From Ampullaceana balthica (taxonomy: Eukaryota; Mollusca; Gastropoda; Lymnaeidae), in the NCBI GenBank assembly GCA_944989445.1, contig CALYLW010000136.1, forward strand, positions 1,059,001-1,123,000: a stretch of DNA of 64,000 nucleotides, written 5' to 3'. Shown one piece after another: positions 1 to 11,677 of the stretch. The stretch's first letter is position 1. The number at the start of each line of letters is the position of its first letter. Made by a program: the position numbers and the translations under genes. A model generated the notes under the pieces. That model saw only the letters and a program-made list of their open reading frames with translations. It had not been told where the DNA came from and ran no database searches.

Positions 1-735
1 GGAGGGGTGGGTGGGAGGGTAAGAGGGGAAAAGTCTGGTCACCGATTCGCTTGACCGAGCTCAGCGTGACACGTAAAATGTAAACAAAAGCACCCCGTCG
101 CTTCGACGGGTAGCCTCAATGCGTCAACTCAAACTTTCACGTGGGGAAAAAACAATAACAAACCGTGAATTTGAATTACATACCTCATATAAGGATAAAC
201 TAAAAATGCATTAATTTAATTACGGTACGTTCGATCGATCTGAAATTTTGATACGATGCATTGTTAGGTCAGACGGGTCAGTGTGCCAAATTTCAGCTCG
301 ATCGAATCACGGGAAGTGGGTCATTTTCGACTTTTGTTTTTCCGCCCGCCCGCCCGCCCGCCCATGAGATGACAACAGACAGAGACGGCCGCGAAGTTAA
401 TATAAGGGATTTAAAAATGACCCACTTCCAGTGATCCGATCGAGCTGAAATTTGGCACACGGACCCGTCTCACCTAACAATGCATCGTATCATAATTGCA
501 GATCGATCGATCGTACCGTAATTAAATTAATGCATTTTTAGTTTATCCTTATATGACGTATGTAATTCAAATTCACGGTTTGTTATTGTTTTTTTCCCAC
601 GTGAAAGTTTGAGTTGACACTTTGAGGCGACCCAGCGACGTACCCGCGTGCTTTTGTTTACATTTTACGTGTCATGCTGAGCTCGGTCAAGCGAATAGGT
701 GACCAGACTTTTCCCCCTCTACCACCCCCCCCCGC
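1..735. repeat. Fold-back (long inverted repeat) element
   Basis: Two arms of over 300 bases (about 1-325 and 416-735) are reverse complements with few mismatches, separated by a spacer of roughly 90 bases containing a (CCCG)n run. Both arms carry the module with the GATCGATC core that recurs at about 965, 28640, 36700, 44760 and 45430. The left arm begins at the window edge, so the element may extend further. No coding capacity is seen. It is probably a fold-back DNA element or two opposed MITE copies. Confidence 0.7.
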
Positions 736-774
736 CCCAGGGTTATGAAGCAAATTTGAGTTACCACATATTCA

Positions 775-1125
775 ATCTGTAAATATTTGTAAATACTTTT
801 AGTTATGTCTCATATATAAGGGATTTATAGTCAAAAACTTTGTTTTTACGGGTTTGTTTTATTTTATACCAAACACCACATAAGCGCCCGCACAACGTTT
901 TATACCACGGTGTTGTGTTCACGTGGTGAACTCATGGATGTCAACAAAGCAGACGGGTACCGATGCTTAAATATAGACTATAGATAAACTAAAAATGCAA
1001 TAATTTCAAAACGGTACATTCGATCGATCTGAAATTTTGATACAATGCATTGTCATCCGAGATCTATCTGTGGTAAAATTGTTAGATCTCTATGACCATC
1101 AGAAGTGGTATAATTTCACGTTTCA
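775..1125. repeat. Dispersed repeat of the GATCGATC-core family
   Basis: This stretch shares blocks with 36880-36960 (the part reading TTAGTTATGTCTCATAT) and with 44700-44810 and 45360-45490 (the part with GATCGATCTGAAATTTTGAT and a poly-purine flank). It looks like a partial copy of the same family as the fold-back element at 1-735. No gene is visible. Confidence 0.5.
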
Positions 1126-1689
1126 AGTTTTGAAGGAAGGATAGATGGATGGAAGGATGGATACAACATACAAACATTGTGACTTAAATAAAAGCGTGTA
1201 AAAATGAAGAACAGTGCTAAAAATATTCCCTAAATCTGGGCGACTAAATGAGTTTCTCTCAGTGCATTGCTCTTTTTCGAAAACAACATAAGCTTTGATG
1301 TTAAAACTTTCGTTGTATCTGTGAGTCTGCTCCCAATCTCGCTCTTGTCTCCCGTATTCTGACGAACAAACAAAGAGCGCCACTTATGAACGTCAATCAG
1401 TTGCAACTTGCGAACATTATTGGTGTTATTTCTCGCCAAACCCGCTGGGGAATAGAGTATCAAGTGCGTGTGTGTGTCTATAAAAACTGTATAAACGCGC
1501 CTCGACATCCACTGTGACAATGACGTACATTAGACAAGTGATAAAGTGACCATATTGATCTGACAATCGTACTCACACTTGATTTGAGTGATGGTACTTA
1601 AGGAAGAGCTTTGTTCTTGAAATTAAAATCTTTCAACAGCTCCTGGAGTTTGAGCAGAGTTCACACACCTGGAGATTAACGAGAATGAG

Positions 1690-2135
1690 AATTTAGAATA
1701 ATGGGTTCCCACAATCTTTAGAATATTTCCCCCCAAACTGTTTAGAATAGAGGTTACCAAACTGTTTAGAATAGTGGTTCCCAAACTCTTTAGAATAGTG
1801 GATCCCAAAATCTTTAGAATAATGATTCCCAAACTGTTTAGAATAGTGGTTCCCAAACTCATTAGAATAGTGGTTCCCAAACTGTTTAGAATAGTGGTTC
1901 CCTAAATGTTTAGAATAGTGGTTCCCAAACTCATTAGAATAGTGGTTCCCTAAATGTTTAGAATAGTGGTTCCCAAACTAGGTAGAATAGTGGTTCCCAA
2001 ACTGTTTTGAATAGTGGTTCCCAAACTGTTTTGAATAGTGGTTCCCAAACTGTTTTGAATAGTGGTTCCCAAACTCTTTAGAATAGTGATTCCCAAACTC
2101 TTTAGAACAATAGTTCCAAAACTGTTTTGGGTATA
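1690..2135. repeat. Minisatellite, 24-bp unit
   Basis: About 17 imperfect units of GAATAGTGGTTCCCAAACTG plus TTTA follow head to tail. The unit length is divisible by three, so the minus strand gives long repetitive reading frames (NHYSKQFG type) that are not genes. Divergence among units is moderate. Confidence 0.9.
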
Positions 2136-2828
2136 GACGATTGTTCATTTGAACCAAATAGCTGAGCTGCACACGTAACATAACCAGTGCACAAAGGGAC
2201 TGATTATTTCAATCTTGGTACCGTTAGTTAATTAAGTTATAAATCGATGAAAGACATCAGGTGAAAAATTAAGAAACATCTTGTAAAAATGAAAAGAATA
2301 AATTGTATCACGAAATTAAATTTGGCAGTTAAAACTTATTTCCGTGATAATTATTGAAGCAAAGATACAAGCAATTTTATAAATTTCACATTTCTTTACC
2401 TTATCACTTTCTATAGACGAAATTTCAAGTTGTTATTAAAGTCTGGTTTGTTCCATATTAGAGCATCAATTGCTCTATACATAGTTTCTGTTCTCAGAGG
2501 CTTCTTGCTCATGAATTCACCATGATAAAAACCATGAGATAGTAGACTTCAGGAGAGAGCTTGTTTGTACTCTAACAACTTCCAATCAGGTCTCACTTTT
2601 AAAGTGTTTCAATGTTCTCAACCAATGTAGGAATTATCTACTTCCTAAATTTACTATCACCACATTGTCGTTCTAAATTCACTTTGAGATATCTCTTCAT
2701 ATAGAGTTTTTCATTTAGGGCAGACAAACTGAATATTGTGAACAAATTCTAAAAGATTAACGTACGTTTCCCGAACTGAAGCTGATCCTACATGTGAACT
2801 AGCGTCAAAAGCGGTCGCTTTAGATTAC
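2136..2828. other. Unassigned AT-rich stretch
   Basis: I see no open frame of note, no RNA gene and no repeat that I can match elsewhere in the window. Confidence 0.5.
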
Positions 2829-3065
2829 CCGACCCTCAAAGGGTGCTTTGGTTTTCATCATCAACATCGCATATTCATCTATGCTTCGTTTAAGATCCGC
2901 ACTGCGACTGTTACCGTATATGGCATTACTACCACCTAAAAGTTCAAGCGTCGCCCGCCAGGATAGACTACTCTTGGTTTCATGATCACAGTCTGCTCTG
3001 TGATAGTAGTCGTCTCGTGTCCTAGCCGCGAAGAGGACAACACTTTTCGGAACAATGCAGCTCAT
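2829..3065 (-). CDS. Unrecognised short ORF, possible exon
   Basis: An open frame of 79 to 81 codons on the minus strand has a mixed, protein-like composition (charged, with Cys, Trp and Tyr) that contrasts with its AT-rich surroundings. A GTAATC donor-like site lies at 2828-2823. The obvious acceptor at 3081-3079 opens no frame that continues into it, so exon boundaries are unresolved. I do not recognise the product. It may be a fragment of a gene on the same strand as the better supported exon at 4885-5125, or chance. Confidence 0.15.
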
Positions 3066-3779
3066 AAAAAGTTAAATTCTGTAAAACGACGAAACAAACA
3101 CGACGTTGCTCTACTCGAGACTGGAAAATGAGCGAAAAATTTCATGATACTTTAATACAGATCCTGATCAAAGTTGTTTTTGTTTTAAACTCTCGTGGTT
3201 AGTGAAATACAAGTTTTTAAATTGGTATTCTCTATTTCTGCTCTATTTTACAGGTGACTTACCCAATTCATATTTTCTGTTTTCGTAAGCCCCTAAAAAC
3301 ATTTGTAGGCCCCTTAAAAATTATTAGGCCCAAGACATAACGCCTACTCTGCCTATGGATAAGACGACCATGGCTCTAATGTGTTCTTTTGAAAAATTAT
3401 GAAACCATCAAGAACCATATTACACAAAATGTGCAGTTTTCCACGCGAGGTCACTACACAGTGAGGGTGTTATCACGGTGCCACGCCCTCTCTCTGATAA
3501 CACAACTAGAAAAGGTGAAAAAAGCACACATACTTAAAAAAAAACCTAATTAAAAACTTTTATTCCATATCTTTGGATCCTATTTCCTATTACAACAAAA
3601 CGCAAAAATAAACAAGAAATAGAAATCCACAATTTCCGACTGCGGGCACCCGCCAAGTTAAAAAACACGTTCAGTAAATTTTCGGACATCAAGCTTCACT
3701 CACGTCACGTGAGAGCTGATGTGAGAAGGAATCACGGACCGATGAAATCAAATGGCTGGTCAATACGTTTCATCTGTAC
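3066..3779. other. Intergenic, nothing recognised
   Basis: An AT-rich stretch with a short CCCCTTAAAAATT-like dispersed fragment near 3290-3330. No supported coding or RNA feature. Confidence 0.4.
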
Positions 3780-4148
3780 CAGAGGCGTCACTAGGGTTAG
3801 TGTCACCCAGTGCGGTAGCTCATGGTGTCACCCCCTCACGACTTACCACTCGAGTCTGCCAGTGCCAAATAATGGGAACATGTAGAATTGTACATTTTGG
3901 TGTCACCCCTTGTGATGGTATCACCCCTTGTGATGGTGTCACCCATTGTGATGGTGTCACCCATTGTGATGGTGTCACCCATTGTGATGGTGTCACCCAT
4001 TGTGATGGTGTCACCCATTGTGATGGTGTCACCCATTGTGATGGTGTCACCCATTGTGATGGTGTCACCCATTGTGATGGTGTCACCCATTATGATGGTG
4101 TCACCCGGTGTGGTCGGGACCCCTCGCACTCCCTTAGTGATGCCACTG
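3780..4148. mobile_element. hAT-type MITE with an internal 18-bp array
   Basis: The element begins CAGAGGCGTCACTAGGG and ends with CCTTAGTGATGCCACTG, an imperfect terminal inverted repeat. It is flanked by ATCTGTAC (3772-3779) and ATCTCTAC (4149-4156), a 7 of 8 match to an 8-bp target duplication as expected of hAT elements. The centre (about 3899-4106) has expanded into about eleven units of TGTCACCCATTGTGATGG. Relatives without the expansion lie at 21695, 23271 and 24977. Confidence 0.85.
3899..4106. repeat. Minisatellite, 18-bp unit, inside a MITE
   Basis: Nearly identical TGTCACCCATTGTGATGG units. The single unit from which it grew is visible in the sister MITEs (for example 21828-21855). 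Since 18 is divisible by three, both strands read open in more than one frame. These are not proteins. Confidence 0.95.
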
Positions 4149-4156
4149 ATCTCTAC

Positions 4157-4884
4157 TCTCTCAACATTCCTAGCAGACGATGCTGGAGTTCTATTGTAAT
4201 TACTTATGGCCACAAGTAATTGTCGATAAGCATGCAATATGTTTAATATAATCTTACGTGGTCTTCTGTGAGTTTCAATCTGGAAAAAATAATGTATTTT
4301 ATCTAATAAAAACGTGTGTCCTTTATCCTGGGCTAGAAATAGAAAGTGATGGTTCTAAAGAAACAATATCTTAATAATTTAAACAGGCTTATAAAAAAAA
4401 AGTAACTGAGATGAATAGAGTGGAACCAAAAAGATCAAATATTAAACGAAACTGAAGAATTTAATGACATACAATGAGGGAATGAGAAGGTAAAAAACGT
4501 ATTTGATATTGCATTCAGATGAGCAAACCGTGAGACAAAACAACAACTTTGGATGACTTTGAGGCATACTGTTGCCGGCAGTATTTGGACTTGTTAGAAA
4601 TAAGGAACTGGCAGCCTTTAATAGCTCACCATAGTTAAAATAAAAATTAGAATGGATTAAGGAAATAGGAATATTGATCCGTATCCACAATAAACCAACA
4701 ACTCAACCTTAGCTGAGACTGAGACGCTCTCTAAGCATATTCAATTTAACACTTAAAATCGCTCTGCCGAGGAAATGAGACGAATCAATAAATTGAAAAC
4801 TCAAATTCGAAATATATATTTTTTAAAATAAATAAAATAAAACGATGTAATTAAAAATGAAAAAAAAATTAAACAATACTTTAC
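4157..4884. other. Intergenic or intronic, nothing recognised
   Basis: AT-rich sequence. If the exon at 4885-5125 is real, part of this is its downstream intron on the minus strand. Confidence 0.4.
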
Positions 4885-5125
4885 CAAAAGAAAATGGATT
4901 TAGATTCGCGAACAAAGGTTTAATTATTACAGAAATGTTGCCTTTAGTCTCTTGAAGCTCTAGTGTCTTTCTGATGCATAAACTGAGCTCAGAGTTTCCT
5001 ACCTTTGATGAGGCTTTTGGCGGCGTCACGGCTGTGATGTCCCGTGCCACGTGTATTTTGATTATTTTTTTTCCTTCTGTGCACGTCCCCCATACTCTTA
5101 AGAAAACCTTCGTAGCATTACCTTC
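4885..5125 (-). CDS. Candidate internal exon of an unrecognised gene
   Basis: On the minus strand a pyrimidine tract ending TTTTTTTCAG is followed directly by an open frame of 80 codons, which ends at G|GTAAAGT, a good donor. The exon is 241 nt, entering in phase 0 and leaving in phase 1. The translation (starting EGNATKVFLRVWG, with RKTLELQETKGN further on) is hydrophilic with two cysteines and reads like an ordinary extracellular or cytosolic domain. I do not recognise the family. Flanking exons were not found, and they may lie in the 2.8-3.1 kb ORF or outside the window. The alternative is a relic of a gene fragment. Confidence 0.35.
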
Positions 5126-5949
5126 CTGAAAAAAAGAAAAGAAAATAAATCTTATTGCTTCAAGATTTACACTAAAATAAATAACGACTGCATTATGGCT
5201 AATATAGAAATGAACTTTGCAGCATCTAGAATCTTGATAATACCTCCGCAGACGACAATTTAAAAAAACAAACAATTCAGACAAACAATCTTTATTTAAA
5301 AAATAATAATAATTTGTTTATAAAATGATGAGCTCATGAAGTAGAAGTGCTATATTTATCAATAACGTTAATTAAGAATTCATTTAACCATCTGAAATGC
5401 TGAAACTCAATCTTCAATCAAAAACCCTAACCAGAAGTTTCATTCCATCATCTCTGGCCGTGCGTCAAATGAAATGTTGATGAATCGATATTTAATTTCC
5501 AGAAGATTGTTGTGAAATCTGCTTTTATTAAAATTAAAACATTAAAATATTTATTTTGAAGTATCGCATGACTTGTCTTTTATCAGGGTTAAGAACTGTC
5601 TGATGGTCGAAATGTCGACTTGAAGAGCAATGCCTGCTGTTGCATAAGTCGGTGGTCGAAATCATGTTTGGTCATCAAACGAATTATGACAGTAGTTCAT
5701 TGGAAGATAATTTATTGGATAATATTAGCCGTTAACTTAGTGGATCCTGGGAAATCGAATGGATATTGGAAACTAAGTGATTTAGTATATATGCGTCTTT
5801 CCTTCCCAATCAGGTGCCGACTATGCAGAATCTGTAAACCTATGAACTCAGCGTTCAAATGTCGTCTAAATGCAATATTTGCACAGACAAGGCTCACTGA
5901 TTGCCATAACTTACTAAAATTTGGTTTGTCGGTGCACTTTTTAAATTGA
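5126..5949. other. Unassigned stretch before a LINE fragment
   Basis: Contains short open frames without recognisable similarity. The part from about 5600 may include 5' sequence of the LINE that is recognisable from 5950. Confidence 0.3.
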
Positions 5950-7075
5950 AGTTCTAAGCAGATGTGACCATTTGTTCACATCTGCTGGACATCATATATG
6001 GTTCAGCTATTGCGGCATTTGGCAAGAGAGAAGGCAAAAGTGCAGAATGGTTTGAGGCTCACTGGGTTGAAACGAAGCATGTCACTGATCCAAAAAGAAA
6101 GGCTCTCTTATCCTATACAGAGAGGCCTTGCCCAGAAACTCTACATTCCCTTAAGAGTGCCAAGAAAAATGCAGATACCACAAAAATTGAAAGATAAAAA
6201 CATCGTTACATTGTATTAAAGGAGACAAGAGTGACTACAATAACTATCGTGGAGTCTCCCACCTCAGTATAGTTGGAAAGGCCTTCGCCCAAGTTGCATT
6301 AACACGCCTGCAGACCCTAGCATCGCGTGTACTCCCAGAATCGCTATGTGGCTTTCTAGCCGGAAGATCAACTAAAGACATGATCTTCTCTCTGCGCCAG
6401 CTGCATGGAGCAACATATACCTCTTTACATCGCGTTCGTCGACCTCACTAAAACTTCTGATCTTGTCATCAGAAGTGGCCTTTTCCAGATCTTAGTAAAA
6501 ATAGGCTGCCCTACACATCTGCTTAACATCATCAAACAATTCCACGATAACATGCAGGACACAGTGCGCCTGCGCAGCATCCTAGACATCAAATGGTAAG
6601 AGTCAGTCCCCAACACGGAGGTCCTGGCTCAAGCAATCATGACCAGTAATGAGCAGCATTCCTGCTATATTAAGTCAAAGATGCCTCTGATGGCTTGGAC
6701 ACGTCAAGAGAATGCAAACTGGTTGCATACCCAAGGAGCTATACAGCGAGCTGGCGACAGGGAAAGGTCATTTGGTCGGCCATGTCTCATAAACATGGAC
6801 ATATGCAGAAGAGACATGAAAGCAGCCAACATTGACATATAAAACTGGGAAAACCTGGCAGAGGATTGGTCCACGTGGTGGGCTTTAGTGAAAGAAGGAT
6901 CACTAAGAGCCGAGAAACAAACCAGGGCGGAAGCAGTTGGAAAAAGAGCAAAGAGGAAGGCCAGGCAACACTGCCCCACCACATGCATTCGTGTGTGTGA
7001 CATGCAGAAGAGACTGTAACTCGAGGATTGGTCTCATCAGCCACACCAAGAGCTGCAAACAATAAAGATAAATCT
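5950..7075 (+). pseudogene. Decayed non-LTR retrotransposon (RT and C-terminal fragment)
   Basis: Several frames carry pieces of a LINE polyprotein in order. The linker before the reverse transcriptase (WFEAHWVETKHVTDPKRKALL) starts at about 6050. RT fingers motifs (NNYRGVS, LPESLCGFLAGRSTKDMIFSLRQL and IAFVDLTK) lie at about 6240-6450. A jump at about 6585 then joins directly to the C-terminal part (LDIKW). The end is a CxxC-type zinc-finger remnant with RIGLISH at about 7000-7050. The catalytic FADD block is missing, so the copy has an internal deletion besides frameshifts and stops. The C-terminal zinc finger is shared with the LINE at 20322, which suggests one family. Non-functional. Confidence 0.75.
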
Positions 7076-7227
7076 ATCGTCTTTCGTAGACGGACAGATG
7101 CCATTCATGCAGTTCTAAGCAATTTTAATACTAGACTTACTAGACGAATGATTGTCAACACATGTGTGAGTTTGGTCTGTGCTGTCAGGATTTTAATGAT
7201 CTTGATAATGAACCTGGCCAAGTCCCA

Positions 7228-7492
7228 AAACGTGACCACGCCCCTCAACGGGACAACGCCCCTCAACGGGACCTCGTCTCACAACAAGACCACGCCCCTA
7301 AACGGGACCACGTCCTTCAACGGGACACGCCCCTCAATGGGACCACGCCCCTCAACGGGACCTCGTCTCACAACAAGACCACGCCCCTCAACGGGACCAC
7401 ACCCAATAGCAAGACCACGCCCCTCAACGGAACCACGCCCAAAAACAAGACACGCCCCTCAATGGGACCACGCTCCAAAACGGGTCCACGAG
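7228..7492. repeat. Minisatellite, about 18-bp unit (CACGCCCCTCAACGGGAC)
   Basis: About 14 variable units, GC-rich compared with the flanks, with CACAACAAGAC variants interspersed. Two plus-strand reading frames are open through it only because the period is a multiple of three. Confidence 0.85.
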
Positions 7493-8524
7493 ACTGATGA
7501 GCTTAGACATACGTCCTTTCAAAGGTGCGCATAAATGTTCAAAATAGTGGAGGAAATATTAATTTATCACTAATGCATGTTTGTTGCCTTATATTTGTCA
7601 GTATGATACCAGTTGTCGAAACACTGAAAGCAGTCCACTCGGTATTTGTCTGGTAGATACAAAAGTGTGAAGATCAAAGTATTCAAAGGATGCTTGCTAG
7701 GAGAGAGGGAAAACGCAGCAATATCTCCCCTTCCGTTTTCTTTTAAAATATTTGAGATTTTTTTAAAAATGTTAAAAACACCGATATTTCTATTAATTAA
7801 CATTTCGTTGCAGGCTAATGCTATTTAAAAAAAGAAGAAATACAATAAATAAATTTAAAATATGATGAAAAACACATCAGAATTAATTTTTTTTAAACCA
7901 ATGGAAAAATGCCTGGAGCTAGCGTCTTTTTCTGATTTATCGATTATTATGTCTGCCGATATAACGTCATGACGTCTGCTTACAATTAGTTTATGACACA
8001 AATTGCCGAATAACGTCACTGCTGTTGTTATTGAGACTATTATTCATTGTGTTTGGCTAATGAAATCTTTTTTTTCTTCTAAACTTGACTTGATTTACAT
8101 CGCCTCTCAGAATTGATATAAACTAATAATATTTTTTTACAATGTTAAATTACACGAAATAAATCGTATGGAGTCCAAATGTCAGGTTTTATAAAAAATA
8201 AGTGCGGCTGAAGAAACAAAATTCTATGCCATGCAGCAGTTCCCATCATTTGCAGCCCGGCCCCTGTATGTGGTGCGAGATAACAAAAATGAATTAATTT
8301 AGTCTCTTGGATTGTAAACCTGATTTCATTATAGCCTAATTTCCTTCCGTCTAACAGTTAGGGATTTCTTATTTTACTTCAACACAGAAAATTTTAACAA
8401 TAAGAGTTTCTGAATTGTGATTTACTGCTTTTGTGTTTCTGTTTATGTCTAGACTGATTAAGGAGGAGATAACCCAAGTGTAATTCTAACCAATGTTACC
8501 CGTCAAGTTATGTCTGTTAGGTGG
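7493..8524. other. Intergenic, nothing recognised
   Basis: AT-rich sequence with no supported gene, RNA or repeat match within the window. Confidence 0.4.
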
Positions 8525-8810
8525 TCCTCGTGCAAAGTAAAACAGCTCGTGTGCAAAGTTGCACAGCATGTCTTTTGTGTGTAATATTTAACAAAATTTG
8601 CTGCGCGGCGTCGCTCAGATATCTTCTCAGCCGCGCAGCTTAAAGGGAACATTGTTCGTGTGCAAAGTGATAAAACATAAATTTTTCATGTGCACACATT
8701 TTTCATCCTTCAAACACACAAGTTATTTTTATCAAACTCTGCTGCGTGGTGTCATTCAGATAGCTTCAGCACATCTGCATGGGAACATTGTTTATAACTA
8801 CTAGATCTAG
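8525..8810. repeat. Imperfect direct duplication of about 130 bp
   Basis: Two halves share GTGCAAAGT, CTGCGCGGCGTC/CTGCGTGGTGTC, TCAGATA and GGGAACATTGTT in the same order. It is a diverged local duplication or dimeric element. No gene is seen. Confidence 0.5.
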
Positions 8811-9494
8811 TTAACAATAGTTCACCATTGCGTAGCTCTCTCGTCCGATGACAGTCACAAAACATCTATTCCTCACTAGCTTCCTTTATCCTGCACTCAC
8901 TGTTTTTCAGGGGAAGACTTTAAGCCAAATTACTTGAAATTACGGAAATTAACAATGAAAAATTTGGGAGGACTGGCTAATTGGTCCACACAGAGCTTAA
9001 AACAGCCCTAGTTTTACTTTAATGTTGTTAGATTACAAAACTTTAAACATATTTTAAAACATTTTTTTTCCTATTTAGCTGAGTGTGAGAGATGAGCCCT
9101 AGGCAACCTAATGATGACAGCACAAGTCACTGATGCCCTAACACCATTCATTGCAGTCAACGCCAATCATTGATGCAGAACTGCACACATTTTTTATTAT
9201 ACCTCAAATTTTTTGTTTTAATTGTACGTTTTTGAAAATTCAAAAATAGGTCAAAGTTTAAAGATAAATAATTGCTTTTTGACACCATTTTCTAAGACAA
9301 CTGTGTGAACTCTCAAAACCCTTGCAGATGTAGTCAGATCAGGCAGATATATAGACATATTAGACATATAAGAAACTCAATATTGTTGAGGTCTGTCACA
9401 AAGTTAAGAAAAAAATATTATAAATTCCAAATGAGCTAAAGTGCAATTTCACAATGCGTGAAAAAGGAGGCAAAAGTTCAGTTTTAATTCTTCA
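8811..9494. other. Intergenic, nothing recognised
   Basis: AT-rich flank upstream in coordinate of the Helitron 3' end. Nothing coding is supported. Confidence 0.4.
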
Positions 9495-9495
9495 C

Positions 9496-9524
9496 TAGCT
9501 GACCCGCGGCGTAGCATACGCCGC
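9496..9524 (-). other. Helitron 3' terminal hairpin and CTAG end
   Basis: On the minus strand an 8-bp perfect stem GCGGCGTA/TACGCCGC with a three-base loop precedes GGGTCAGCTAG. This is the transposition terminator of the family. Identical stems occur at 15701-15719. Confidence 0.9.
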
Positions 9525-9531
9525 TAATGAT

Positions 9532-9795
9532 TTAGTGACGGGTGAAGACTTCCTGAAAGACACAGTTGTCCAAATGGGGTGGGTTTGGGCAAACGACTGT
9601 GAGTGAATGAAAAGAAGGAACTCGAGAGAGAGCAACATACAATTGTCCATGACTGAAAACAGGTTTTGGAAGATACAGGCATATCTTTTTGAACGTTTGG
9701 CCCTGTGCTTTATTTATTGTCATGGCAAAGGCTAATCTCACAGGGAATTGTCTGCGCGTAAAGGTAAAAGGCAAATTTGAATCTGATGGAGTCAA
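9532..9795 (-). pseudogene. Helitron helicase C-terminus (copy 1)
   Basis: Carries [20 protein letters not shown], then KAQGQTF and LYVALSRV, the last helicase motifs of PIF1-like proteins (motifs V and VI). A one-base shift separates it from the main helicase frame. The stop lies 37 bases from the 3' terminal hairpin and CTAG end. Confidence 0.9.
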
Positions 9796-11185
9796 GGATA
9801 TCCGGGGATATAATGACAGTTTGTGAGGTATCAGCTGCGATAGTTTTACACTCCAGTACGTTGCGGTGAATGCTGGTAACAGTCAGTCTAGTGCCATTAC
9901 AGAGACCTCTTGCTGGCATGAGGTTTCTAAGAAGCATTACGACTGAACCAATTTTAATTTTCAGTTTATGTGGAGGCATGCCAGTAGGGGTAGGACTGTT
10001 CAGAAATTCTTCGGGGAATGAAAGTTGATCTGCGGGATCATCTGTAACGATGGAGTCAAAGCTGGTGAAAGTTACTTCGTCGGTTGGGATAAGTTTCAAT
10101 ACTTGTTCATTCAGGTGCAGGGAGTCTTCGTTCGTGACACTTAATATAGCTCGCGTACTGAGTTGTTCCCAAGTGACAGTTGAGAAGTCGAGGTCGCCAT
10201 ATAGTTGTTGAACGGGATCAGAATGAACAGGAAAACAATGTGAAGGTAATGTTACAGGTGTTCCATTTGTCCCATCTCCAACATCGAGAAGCCATTTTGC
10301 GAAATGTTGTTCGTCAGGAAGAGCTCTCATATTTTTCGTCAGTGTAAGTACATGCATGTGACGCCACAAAGATTGCTTGTTAATGCAACTGGCGACAGTG
10401 AGTGCTCGGGAGCCACGCAGAATGACGGGGAGTATTTGTCGGAAATCTCCACCCAATAGTATTGTTTTCCCTCCAAATGGGTGCGTCTCACCTGTGAGAT
10501 CACGTAACAACCTGTCAACTGCCTGGAATGCGTATGCATGTGTCATTGGCGCCTCGTCCCATATAATCAATTTGGATTGCAGAATATGTTGCGCGTGTTG
10601 CGAGTTAGGTTTGATATTGCATGTTGAAGTAGTAGTGAGCTGCAACGGTATTTTAAACACCGAATGTGCAGTACGTCCACCCGGTAACAATGTTGCTGCT
10701 ATTCCTGTTGATGCAACGGTTATAGGATTGTCTCCCCTGGCTCTGATTGTATGAATCAGGGTTTTGTAGACAAATGTTTTCCCTGTTCCTGCGGGACCAT
10801 CTAAGAAGAAGCAGGTTTGTAGCGGATGGGAGTCGTTGTATGCAGCGTCCAAAACAGTGTCAACAGCGTGCTTTTGTTCTGTGTTGAGTTTGTCGTAGTG
10901 TTCCATAGCGTGGGAGTGTTCAGCCTGAGCGTCGAAGACGGAAGAGGAATGACACATTGGAAGAATGTCAGTGAGGGGTAGGTGTAATTTGTGCAGGTTG
11001 AGGCCATGTGGTTGGAGCATGTCATTTATTTCTGCGAGAGCATACATGCAAGCGGTGCGTGTGGAATATATTCTGAGAAAGTCCTCAGAAAGGGAGAGTT
11101 TATGCGTGTCCCAAAGGTGTGGAACGTTATGTGGTTCGCCGAAGACACAGACGAAAACGAAAAGTTGTCGCAAGAACGGTGGCAT
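9710..11185 (-). pseudogene. Helitron PIF1-like helicase domain (copy 1)
   Basis: A superfamily 1 helicase. The Walker A motif is GPAGTGKT (residues 130-137 of this segment), Walker B is IIWDEAP (Asp210, Glu211), followed by GGDFRQILPVI and the late motif GTRLTV. It would unwind DNA during rolling-circle transposition. The frame is intact through these motifs but shifts near 9800, so its last 30 or so codons ([10 protein letters not shown]) are out of register. The C-terminus continues at 9795-9532. Confidence 0.93.
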
Positions 11186-11245
11186 TCGTATCTGAGATGC
11201 CTCAGTAAGAGTATCATGCCATATCTTGTCGTCTTTAAGAAGACC

Positions 11246-11677
11246 CTATTGTTGGCACGCCTCTTTGAAAGTGTTACATTCCACGCCGTTGACAGTTCGT
11301 AGAAGGTTTAAACTTGTGACGCCTACGGAACGGGTAAGGAGAAGCCTGAGGTAATAACGTTCGGTGTCGTTAATGGCAACAACAGGCATTCTACCGATCA
11401 ATTTTGTGCCTCCTCTAATTCTCTTTTGCCATTTTCCAGAGGATTGTTGGAATCTGTAATGTTGGGGAACATCAGTGTAATGTAACTCCACAGCTTCAGG
11501 ATCGGTCTTGTTGAGTTCAAACCAAGCTAAGAGCATGGTGCTTTTGTTGGCCTGTCTTTGTAGCGCTCGTTCTTCGTGACCCTCATGAAAGAAGAAGACT
11601 TGTTGTTCTGGCAAATGAACTGGTAATCGTGTAATAACGTGCGATTTTTCTGAAGACTGTACTCGTTCAAACGCCAC
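11246..11677 (-). pseudogene. Helitron Rep-helicase linker region (copy 1)
   Basis: Carries TRLPVHLPEQQ, STMLLAWFELN, RMPVV and YYLRLLL, the conserved linker between Rep and helicase. The frame ends with EACQQ and a TAG that is also present in copy 2. The downstream sequence stays in frame (GLLKDDKIWHDTL), so this is one shared nonsense change between Rep and helicase. Confidence 0.88.

Noticed and set aside
3752..4237. ORFs of 88-155 codons on both strands with VTHCDG and MGDTIT repeats
   Set aside because: By-products of the 18-bp array inside the MITE.
7028..7534. Proline/threonine-rich ORFs of 111 and 168 codons
   Set aside because: By-products of the 18-bp CACGCCCCTCAACGGGAC array downstream of a dead LINE.
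10377..10754. Plus-strand ORFs antisense to the Helitron helicase
   Set aside because: Shadow frames of a recognisable helicase on the other strand. The same shadows occur in copy 2.
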